This document shows, piece by piece, positions 52,123-59,334 of a stretch of 64,000 bases of DNA. The stretch is from NCBI RefSeq assembly GCF_035918235.1, contig NZ_CP109485.1, positions 9,207,001 to 9,271,000 of the forward strand, in the 5' to 3' direction. Both the position numbers and the translations under genes were made by a program. Below the pieces are notes generated by a model. That model was not told where the DNA came from. It worked only from the letters and a program-made list of their open reading frames with translations, and did no database searches. Each line of letters starts with the position of its first letter. Position 1 is the stretch's first letter. The stretch comes from Streptomyces sp. NBC_01445. Lineage in GTDB: Bacteria; Actinomycetota; Actinomycetes; Streptomycetales; Streptomycetaceae.

Positions 52123-53054
52123 AGGCCCTCCACCGAGCTGCGCATCTTGTCGTACCCCGAGACCCGTACGACGACGAGCGAGATGACCGTAGCGACCACC
52201 ACCAGGAGCAGCGCGATGGCCGATCCCGCGCCGAAGTCGAAGCTCTTGAAGGCCTTTTGGTACATGTAGTAGGCGCTGATGGTGGTGTCCGTGCCCGGGC
52301 CGCCCTGGGTCAGGATCAGGACGGTGTCGAACGTGGTGAGGCCGCCGACGACCATCAGGATCATCGACGTGATCATGGTGTTGCGCAGTTGCGGCAGCGT
52401 GATGTGGAAGAACTGGCGCACCGTGCCCGCCCCGTCGATCTGCGCCGCCTGGTAAAGGACTTGGGGGATGGCCCGCGCCGCGCCCTGGTAGATCAGGGTG
52501 TGGAACGGGGTGAACTGCCAGGCGCCCACGAAGACGAGCACCCCGATGGCCCCGCTCTGCATACCGAGCAGATTGCCGTCGCCGAACAGCCACTTGGCCT
52601 GCGACGGCACACCGAAGTTGGGGTCGAGCAGGGTGCGCCACAGGACGGAGACCGCGGTGGCGGACAGCAGCAGCGGGACGAAGTAGATCGCGGACAGGAT
52701 CGCGCGGTTGCGCTGGCGGCCTGCCGCCCAGACGCCGAGCAGGATGCTCAGCGGCGTCTGGACGAGCACGCCGAGGACGGTGATCAGCACGCTCAGCCAG
52801 AGGCTGTTGAGCATCACCGGGTCGTCGAAGAGCTTGGTCCAGTTGTCGAGCCCGGCGAACCGGGGCGCGCCCAGGCCGTTCCAGCTCGTGAACGACAGCA
52901 CGGCGACCAGGACGAGCGGGACGACGGCGAACAGGACGAAGAACGCGGTGGCGGGCAGCGCCCAGGCGAAGCCCGGGCGCCCCACGCCGGCTGTGCGCCG
53001 CTGCGCGGGCCGCCGTTCGGCGACGACAGCGGCCTTGGTGACGGTGGTGGTCAT
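52119..53054 (-). CDS. carbohydrate ABC transporter permease, MalF type
   Basis: A 311-residue permease, with an N-terminal cytoplasmic stretch, six helices and the EAA loop YQAAQIDGAGTVRQFFHITL. It pairs with the MalG-type protein. The ATG at 53054 has only a weak ribosome site; it lies 14 bp after the binding-protein gene. Confidence 0.93.
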   Translation of the reverse strand: MTTTVTKAAVVAERRPAQRRTAGVGRPGFAWALPATAFFVLFAVVPLVLVAVLSFTSWNGLGAPRFAGLDNWTKLFDDPVMLNSLWLSVLITVLGVLVQTPLSILLGVWAAGRQRNRAILSAIYFVPLLLSATAVSVLWRTLLDPNFGVPSQAKWLFGDGNLLGMQSGAIGVLVFVGAWQFTPFHTLIYQGAARAIPQVLYQAAQIDGAGTVRQFFHITLPQLRNTMITSMILMVVGGLTTFDTVLILTQGGPGTDTTISAYYMYQKAFKSFDFGAGSAIALLLVVVATVISLVVVRVSGYDKMRSSVEGL

Positions 53055-53068
53055 CTCGGTACCAGGTC

Positions 53069-54379
53069 TCACGCGGTGGGCAAGGCCTGCATGGCCTTGA
53101 TGAAGCCGTCGGTGTCGAGCCCGCCGTTGAAGAACTGCTGGACCGCCTGGTGCATGGGCGTCGAGGCGGACTGGGGGTAGGCCTGGTCCCACGAGAGCTG
53201 GAACGACGGGGCCTTCTTCACGAGGTCGAACTGGTACTTCGAGTACGCCGGGCTCGCGGAGGCGCCGAGGAACTTCTCCGTGTTGGTCGTGGTCGGCAGG
53301 TTGCCGATGCCCAGCTGCGCCTTCACGAACTCGTCGGAGTACTGGAGCTTCAGGAACGCGGCGACGGCCTCAGGATGCTTCGTCTTCTTCATCACGGAGT
53401 AGAAGTTGTTGGTGTTGCCGACGAGGTTGCCGGCGTCGCCCGTGCCGCCCGCGACCGTCGGGAACGAGGAGTAGCCGAGGTCCTTCTTGGCGAACGCGGG
53501 GTGGGAGTCCTGCTGGGTCGAGTACTCCCACGAACCCATGAGCTCGAAGCCGGCCTTGCCGCTGGCGAGCAGCGTGGGCGAGCCCTGGTCGGTGAACTTG
53601 ACCGAGTCGTAGTTGGTGCCGAAGGCGCCCGCGTCGACGAGCTTCCTGATCATGCCCAGCGCCTTCTTGCTGCCCGCGCTCTCCCAGGCGCTCTTGTCAC
53701 CGCCGAGCGCCTTCTGGAAGACCTCCGGGCCGGCGACACGGTCGTAGAGGTACTCGAACCACATCAGCGTCGGCCACTGGTCGCCGCCGCCGAGCGCGAT
53801 CGGGGTGACGCCCTTGGCCTTCAGCGCCTTCACCGCGCCGAGCAGGTCGTCCCAGGTCTTGGGCGGCGTGACACCGGCGTCGGCCAGCACCTTCTTGTTG
53901 TTGAAGAGCAGCACCGGCTGCGTGCCGCGCATCGGGACGCCGTAGGGCTTGCCGTTCACCGACGCGCTGTCGAAGACCGACGGCAGGAAGCTGGACTTGA
54001 GGGCCGGGTCGTCCTTGATGAAGTCGTCGAGCGGCAGCAGGAGGTCGGCGTCGACGAAGGGCTTGATGCTGCCGCCGCCCCAGTTGAAGAAGACATCCGG
54101 GGCCTGCGGGGTGCTGATGATGGTCTGCAGCTTCTGCTGGTAGTCGGCGCCGGGGATGGTGTCCAGGACCGCCTTGACCTTCGACGTCTTGTTGAAGGTG
54201 GCGACGAGTTGTTTCTCGACCTTGTTGGCCGCGTCCCCGTACACCAGCACGTGGATCTTGTCGGAGTCCCCGCCGCCCGCCGAGTCGGAGGAGCCGCCGC
54301 CACAGGCCGACAGGGTCAGACCGAGGGCGAGCGCCACGCCTCCGGCGACAGCGCGGGAGATCCGTGCGGGTGTCTTCAT
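53069..54379 (-). CDS. extracellular sugar-binding lipoprotein (CUT1)
   Basis: A 436-residue solute-binding protein. The signal peptide ends in the lipobox LSACGGG; the mature protein begins KIHVLVYGDAANKVEKQLVA and shows the family-typical QKLQTIISTPQAPDVFFNWG. It is first in the operon and delivers an oligosaccharide to the MalF/MalG pair. The ATG at 54379 follows GAGAGGC. Sugar identity cannot be read, but the GH3 enzyme suggests a beta-linked oligosaccharide. Confidence 0.93.
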   Translation of the reverse strand: MKTPARISRAVAGGVALALGLTLSACGGGSSDSAGGGDSDKIHVLVYGDAANKVEKQLVATFNKTSKVKAVLDTIPGADYQQKLQTIISTPQAPDVFFNWGGGSIKPFVDADLLLPLDDFIKDDPALKSSFLPSVFDSASVNGKPYGVPMRGTQPVLLFNNKKVLADAGVTPPKTWDDLLGAVKALKAKGVTPIALGGGDQWPTLMWFEYLYDRVAGPEVFQKALGGDKSAWESAGSKKALGMIRKLVDAGAFGTNYDSVKFTDQGSPTLLASGKAGFELMGSWEYSTQQDSHPAFAKKDLGYSSFPTVAGGTGDAGNLVGNTNNFYSVMKKTKHPEAVAAFLKLQYSDEFVKAQLGIGNLPTTTNTEKFLGASASPAYSKYQFDLVKKAPSFQLSWDQAYPQSASTPMHQAVQQFFNGGLDTDGFIKAMQALPTA

Positions 54380-54388
54380 CTTTGAAGC

Positions 54389-54398
54389 CTCTCGAAAG
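54389..54398. promoter_or_regulatory. possible LacI operator CTCTCGAAAG
   Basis: A near-palindrome centred on CG in the leader of the sugar-binding protein gene. LacI-type operators are palindromes with a central CG. Only one site was seen, so this is tentative. Confidence 0.3.
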
Positions 54399-54666
54399 TG
54401 TCGGTCAAGAGAGCGAAATATGCTGGGCGGTGTGACGCTAAGGCGCGCCGAACGGGCGGTCAACCCTCGGCGGACGGGTTTCCGAAGCGTTATCGGTTCG
54501 GGCGCCTGGCGCAGGGCGGGCCTTGTGGCGAAAGGGCACGACGGGGCGGCGGTCCGGTTCGGGCCGTCGAAGAGCGCGCGGACCATGCGCGCCGACAGTT
54601 TCGAAGATCGCCGCAGGGCGTGATGGCCAATAGCCGTGGTGGCGTGGTGGCGAGGTGGAGCGAGGG

Positions 54667-55728
54667 CTATCGCTCGGCGGGCGCCGCCGTGCTGCTCCGC
54701 ACGACGAGGCTGGTCGCCAGGTCCATGCGCAGCGTGGCGGGCTTCTTGCCCCGTGCCAGGTCGAGGGTCAGCCGTGCCGCCGCCTCGGCCATCTCGACCA
54801 GGGGCTGGCGGACGGTGGTCAGCGGCGGACCGACCCAGCGGGCCAGGGGCAGATCGTCGAAGCCCACCACGCTGACGTCGTCCGGGATCCGCAGGCCCAT
54901 TTCACGGGCCGCCTCGTAGAGGCCGAGCGCCTGGAGGTCGTTGCCGGCGAACACCGCGGTCGGCCGGTCCGGCAGGCCGAGCAGTTCGAGACCGGCCGCG
55001 TGACCGGACTCGTGGTGGAAGGTCCCCTCGCGGATCAGCGCCGGGTCGAAGGCGACCCCGGCCGTCTCCAGGGCCGCCCGATAGCCGTCGATCCGGGCAC
55101 GGCTGCACATCATCCCCGCCGGGCCGGCGATCACACCGATCCGGCGATGACCCAGCTCCAGCAGGTGCCGCGTGGCGGCGAGCCCGCCCTGCCAGTTCGT
55201 GGCGCCGATCGCGGGCACGTCGTCACCGGGGTCGCCCGCCGGGTCCATCACCACGAACGGGATGTCACGGCTGGTGAGCTGCGCCCGCTGAGCGGCGTCG
55301 AGCCCGGACAGGACGAGGATCACGCCGGTGGGACGGCGGGCGAGAACGCCGTCGACCCAGGACTGGCCGATGCTGAGCTGCCCGGCGTGCTCGGACAGGA
55401 CCAGGCTGAGCCCCTCCTCGCGGGCCACGTTCTCGACCCCGCGGATCACCTCCATCGACCAGGAGCTGTCCAGCTCGTGGAAGACCAGTTCAAGGAGGGG
55501 GATGGCCGTGGTGTTGGCCCTGCGGCGCTGGTAGCCGTGGCGGCGGAGCAGTTCCTCGACCCGCTCGCGGGTGGCCGGAGCGACATCGGCCCGGCCGTTG
55601 AGGACCTTCGAAACAGTCGGAGCGGAGACTCCCGCCTCGCGGGCGATCTCAGCAAGCGTCGCCGTGCCGGCCCCGGAAGGCTCCTGGGACGCCGACGTCT
55701 GCTTCTTCTGCACCGTTGAGGAGTTCAC
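54667..55728 (-). CDS. LacI family transcriptional regulator
   Basis: A 353-residue repressor. HTH: TLAEIAREAGVSAPTVSKVL and the hinge NGRADVAPATRERVEELLRR, followed by a periplasmic-binding-like effector domain. It lies upstream of the sugar ABC operon in the same direction and probably represses it. The GTG at 55728 lacks a ribosome site; TACGAT (minus strand 55741-55736) lies exactly 7 nt before it, so it may be leaderless. Confidence 0.9.
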   Translation of the reverse strand: MNSSTVQKKQTSASQEPSGAGTATLAEIAREAGVSAPTVSKVLNGRADVAPATRERVEELLRRHGYQRRRANTTAIPLLELVFHELDSSWSMEVIRGVENVAREEGLSLVLSEHAGQLSIGQSWVDGVLARRPTGVILVLSGLDAAQRAQLTSRDIPFVVMDPAGDPGDDVPAIGATNWQGGLAATRHLLELGHRRIGVIAGPAGMMCSRARIDGYRAALETAGVAFDPALIREGTFHHESGHAAGLELLGLPDRPTAVFAGNDLQALGLYEAAREMGLRIPDDVSVVGFDDLPLARWVGPPLTTVRQPLVEMAEAAARLTLDLARGKKPATLRMDLATSLVVRSSTAAPAER

Positions 55729-55880
55729 GGTACGGATCGTAACTTCATGGGGGTGAGACGAGGCAAGGGGATCAACGCACCCCCAGCAGCCTTGACGCAC
55801 CGGCAAGATCCTTCTAGATTTTCGCAACATGCGTCTTCAGCGTCGAAATAGTTGAACGCGAACACCCCTTGAGGACGGAC

Positions 55881-57161
55881 ATGCGGATGCCCGCGACCGA
55901 TACACCACTGCGGAACTGGGCGGGAAACGTCACCTTCGGCGCTGCGCGGGTCCACCGTCCGACGTCGGAGGCCGAGCTGAGCCGGACCGTCGCCTCCGCC
56001 GAGAAGGTACGGGTCCTCGGCAGCGGACACTCCTTCAACCGCATCGCGGACACGGACGGCGACCTCGTACTCCTGGACCGGCTCGCGCGCCGGGTGCGGG
56101 TGTCCGAGGACCGCGCCACCGTGAGCGTCTCGGCCGGCATGCGGTACGCGGAGGTCGCCTCGGCGCTCCAGGCGCAGGGCCTCGCTCTCGCCAACCTGGC
56201 GTCGCTGCCGCACATCTCGGTCGCGGGATCGTGCGCCACCGGCACGCACGGTTCAGGGGACTCGCTGCGGGGTCTGGCCACCGCAGTGACCGGGATCGAG
56301 CTGATCGGCCCCGACGGCACGCGGACGACGCTGGACCGCGCCTCCGACCCGGACCGCTTCCCCGGCGCCGTGGTCAACCTGGGCGCTCTCGGTGTCGTCG
56401 TCGGCATGACACTCGCCGTGGAACCCGCCTTCGACGTCGCCCAGTGGGTGTACGACGACGTGCCGCTGGACCGCATCGCCGAGGACTTCGACACCGTGTT
56501 CGGCGCCGCGTACAGCGTCAGCGCGTTCACCGACTGGCGCGCGGAGACCGCCACCGTGTGGCTGAAGCGCCGCACCGACCGCCTGCCGACCGGCACCCCG
56601 GGCGACCGGTGGATGGGCGGCCTGCTCGCGGACGGCCCACGCCACCCGGTCCCCGGCATGCCACCGTCGTCCTGCACCGAGCAGCTGGGCGTCCCCGGGC
56701 CGTGGCACGAGCGCCTGCCCCACTTCCGCCCCGACTTCACCCCGAGCAACGGCGAGGAGCTCCAGTCCGAACTGCTCCTGCCGCGCGAGGCCGCGGCCGG
56801 CGCGATGGCGGCCCTGCGCGCGCTCGGAGACCGGATCGCCCCGGTACTCCTCGTCTCGGAGATCCGCACGGTCGCCGCGGACGAGCTGTGGCTCAGCCCG
56901 AGCCACGGCCGCGCATCTCTCGCCCTGCACTTCACCTGGGTGCGACGACCCGACGACGTGCTCCCCGTCATCAGCGCCATCGAGGAGCGGCTGCTGCCGC
57001 TCGGGGCGCGCCCCCACTGGGGCAAACTGACGACGGCTGCTCCCCGTACCGTCGCCGCGCTCTACGAACGAGCCCCCGACTTCCGGCGGCTACGACAAGA
57101 GCTGGACCCGGCAGGGAAGTTCAGCAACGCCTTCGTGACGGAACTCTTCGCCGGTCACTGA
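55881..57161 (+). CDS. aldO: alditol oxidase (AldO-like)
   Basis: A 426-residue VAO-type flavoprotein. It closely recalls Streptomyces AldO, which oxidises xylitol and sorbitol at C1 with oxygen: RNWAGNVTFGA, RVLGSGHSFNRIAD (H50 would hold FAD covalently), LASLPHISVAGSCATGTHGS, SAFTDWRAETATVWLKRRTD, CTEQLGVPGPWHERLPHFRP and RPHWGKL. The ATG at 55881 follows GAGGACG. It is divergent from LacI and could be controlled by it, linking polyol oxidation to sugar import. Product would be an aldose and hydrogen peroxide. Confidence 0.88.
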   Translation: MRMPATDTPLRNWAGNVTFGAARVHRPTSEAELSRTVASAEKVRVLGSGHSFNRIADTDGDLVLLDRLARRVRVSEDRATVSVSAGMRYAEVASALQAQGLALANLASLPHISVAGSCATGTHGSGDSLRGLATAVTGIELIGPDGTRTTLDRASDPDRFPGAVVNLGALGVVVGMTLAVEPAFDVAQWVYDDVPLDRIAEDFDTVFGAAYSVSAFTDWRAETATVWLKRRTDRLPTGTPGDRWMGGLLADGPRHPVPGMPPSSCTEQLGVPGPWHERLPHFRPDFTPSNGEELQSELLLPREAAAGAMAALRALGDRIAPVLLVSEIRTVAADELWLSPSHGRASLALHFTWVRRPDDVLPVISAIEERLLPLGARPHWGKLTTAAPRTVAALYERAPDFRRLRQELDPAGKFSNAFVTELFAGH

Positions 57162-57281
57162 ACGTGATCCCCTGCGGAGCACCGCAGGGCTGGTCCGTTC
57201 GGCGGCGCCCGGGTCGCTGCCCTCCGGCGCCGAACCTAGCGTTCCCACAGGCAGGGGGTATTTCTGTCTGGAGGGTCCACT

Positions 57282-58199
57282 GTGCGTTCCATAGGTCTCG
57301 CTTCCGCAGCGCTGTTCGGCGCCGCCGCGCTTCTGTCCGTGACTGCACCGGCGTCCGTGGCGGACGACGGTGGCGGCACCACCCCTACTTACGAATCCGC
57401 TGGTGGTGGTTCGACTGCGGCTGGTGAGTCTGCTGGTGGTGGTTCGACTGCGGCTGGTGAGTCTGATGGTGGCGGCACCACTCCCACTTACGAGTCCGCT
57501 GGTGGTGGTACGACCGCAGCTGGTGAGTCTGATGGTGGCGGCACCACCCCCACTTACGAATCCGCTGGTGGCGGTACGACTGCGGCTCGTGAGTCTGATG
57601 GTGGTGGTTCGACTGCCGCTGGTGAGTCTGATGGTGGCGGCACCACCCCCACTTACGAATCCGCTGGTGGTGGTTCGACTGCCGCTGGTGAGTCTGATGG
57701 TGGCGGCACCACCCCCACTTACGAATCCGCTGGTGGCGGTTCGACTGCCGCTGGTGAGTCTGATGGTGGCGGTACGACTGCCGCTGGTGAGTCTGCTGGT
57801 GGTGGTTCGACTGCCGCTGGTGAGTCTGATGGTGGCGGTACGACTGCCGCTGGTGAGTCTGATGGTGGCGGTTCGACTGCCGCTGGTGAGTCTGATGGTG
57901 GCGGTACGACTGCCGCTGGTGAGTCTGATGGTGGCGGTACGACCGCGGCTCGTGAGTCTGATGGTGGCGGCACCACCCCCGCCCGTGAGTCTGATGGTGG
58001 CGGCACCACCCCCGCCCGTGAGTCCGGCGGTGGCACTCGTCCCACCACGCCCACAGTGCCGAGGGGCGTAGAGGCTGGAGACGGCGGAAGCCTTTCCAAG
58101 CCCGACGCCGCACAGCTCCTGGCGGGCGCCGCCCTGGTGGCCGGTGCCGTGGGCGCTGGCGTGTACGCAGCCAGGCGCCGCTCCGGTTCGCAGGACTGA
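57282..58199 (+). CDS. repeat-rich surface protein with C-terminal membrane anchor
   Basis: A 305-residue exported protein. Signal peptide (1-27) ends ASVADD. Residues 30-249 are 20 copies of an 11-residue repeat, GGG(T/S)T-(AAG/PTY/AAR/PAR)-ES(D/A). The C-terminus has DAAQLLAGAALVAGAVGAGV then YAARRRSGSQD, a membrane helix and basic tail, with no LPxTG-like motif. It is probably a flexible stalk protein. The GTG start has GGAGGG 6 nt upstream. Codons in the repeat favour GGT, TCT and GAT, unlike the neighbours. Confidence 0.75.
   Translation: MRSIGLASAALFGAAALLSVTAPASVADDGGGTTPTYESAGGGSTAAGESAGGGSTAAGESDGGGTTPTYESAGGGTTAAGESDGGGTTPTYESAGGGTTAARESDGGGSTAAGESDGGGTTPTYESAGGGSTAAGESDGGGTTPTYESAGGGSTAAGESDGGGTTAAGESAGGGSTAAGESDGGGTTAAGESDGGGSTAAGESDGGGTTAAGESDGGGTTAARESDGGGTTPARESDGGGTTPARESGGGTRPTTPTVPRGVEAGDGGSLSKPDAAQLLAGAALVAGAVGAGVYAARRRSGSQD
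57369..58028 (+). repeat. 20 tandem 33-bp repeats
   Basis: In-frame 33-bp units coding for 11 residues each; TAAGES(D/A) and TPTYESA types alternate irregularly. Near-identity between units (such as GGTGAGTCTGATGGTGGCGG) implies recent expansion or homogenisation and a risk of copy-number change. Confidence 0.95.
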
Positions 58200-58209
58200 G
58201 ACAGTCTGG

Positions 58210-58977
58210 TTACGACCTCCGCCGCGCCGGAGTCGCACGTTCGCGTGCCGTCCTGGCTGCCTCGCCCACCGACCCGTGGTGCACCGGGCCGTGCCCGGGC
58301 AGCAGCATGTCGCCCGCGAGGTTCTCGAACACGTCCAGGGAGTCGCGGGTGCGATCGCGGTCCCTGTCGAACATGGAGGGCAGGAGCTGAGGTCCCCGCA
58401 TGCGAGAGATCGGGTGGCCGGTGACCAGGCCGTCGCCGGAGATGACGATGCCCGCGCCCGGGAGGTGGTAGGCGCAGTGGCCCGCGGTGTGCCCGGGGGT
58501 GTGGACGGGGACGGGGCGGCCCGGCAGGTCGAGGGCGCCCTCAGTGGGGAACGGCTGGGCCCGGTCGACGCGGGCGTCTGTCGTCCCGCCGGAGCGCAGG
58601 GCGTGGACGGCCCAGGGCAGGACACCCGGGCGCCAGCCGTTGCGCAGGATCCGGCCGAGCGAGACCTGGTGCAAGAACTCGCGCCGGGCGTGCGGAACTT
58701 CGGCCTCGTGCGCGTACACCGGTGCGTCGAAGGTGCGGCTGAGGTAATCGGCGGACCCGAGGTGATCGTTGTGCGCGTGGGTGAGCAGGATCGCCGTAAC
58801 CGCCTCGGGGGAGTGGCCCGCCGCGTCCAGTGAGTCCAGGACCTGCTGCCGGTCGCCGGGATAGCCGCAGTCGATGAGAGTGACGGCGTCGCCCTCGCTC
58901 AGGATCACCCAGTTCGTGTTACTGCCGTGGACCAGATGAACGCCGTTGGCGGCGTGGACGAGGGTGTCTTCGCGCAT
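58210..58977 (-). CDS. MBL-fold metallo-hydrolase
   Basis: A 255-residue metallo-beta-lactamase-fold protein. The metal motif is ILLTHAHNDHLGSADYL, with later VHTPGHTAGHCAYH and LPGHGPVHHG. Likely a general thioester or lactone hydrolase of the glyoxalase II type. The start is uncertain: ATG 58989 or 58977. A perfect palindrome ATCTC-TT-GAGAT (58988-58999) overlaps the first ATG and could be an operator. Confidence 0.87.
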   Translation of the reverse strand: MREDTLVHAANGVHLVHGSNTNWVILSEGDAVTLIDCGYPGDRQQVLDSLDAAGHSPEAVTAILLTHAHNDHLGSADYLSRTFDAPVYAHEAEVPHARREFLHQVSLGRILRNGWRPGVLPWAVHALRSGGTTDARVDRAQPFPTEGALDLPGRPVPVHTPGHTAGHCAYHLPGAGIVISGDGLVTGHPISRMRGPQLLPSMFDRDRDRTRDSLDVFENLAGDMLLPGHGPVHHGSVGEAARTARERATPARRRS

Positions 58978-59165
58978 GACGGACCGCATCTCTTGAGATA
59001 TGCCGCTGGTGGGCGGGGGCCGGGGCCGGGGGAGCGTGGGGTGGCGGGGGTACCGCAGTGACCGGTCTGCGACTGCGGTCGCAGGCAGGGTAGTTGATCG
59101 CCTGCCCGCCCGGATGCCTTCGACGAGGAGTCGCGCCGATATCGCGCCGATACGTGCCGGATCCC

Positions 59166-59220
59166 TTGACAGTCATCCGATGAATTTATAGCTTCCGTGG
59201 CCAGAAGCTCCTCAATTGAG
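59166..59220 (+). promoter_or_regulatory. strong promoter and palindrome of the beta-helix protein gene
   Basis: TTGACA (59166-59171), 17-bp spacer and TAGCTT (59189-59194) form a good housekeeping promoter. CTCAATTGAG (59211-59220), a perfect palindrome, lies about 10 bp after the expected start, a repressor position. The remainder of 58990-59334 contains repeated ACCTGCCCA units at 59276-59300 and no clear gene. Confidence 0.65.
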
Positions 59221-59334
59221 CCGACTACCTCGCAAACGTTGGATGTTCGGTCCGTAGATCGATGGTCAATCCCGACCTGCCCAACCTGCCCAACCTGCTC
59301 ACCCAGCCCGATCTGCCCGGCCTCAGGAGTCCCC

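Noticed and set aside
57369..58028. Repeat region as CRISPR, or as antisense gene 57090-58625
   Set aside because: Units are contiguous, in frame and coding on the plus strand with signal peptide, ribosome site and anchor. The long antisense frame is a by-product of GC-rich repeats.
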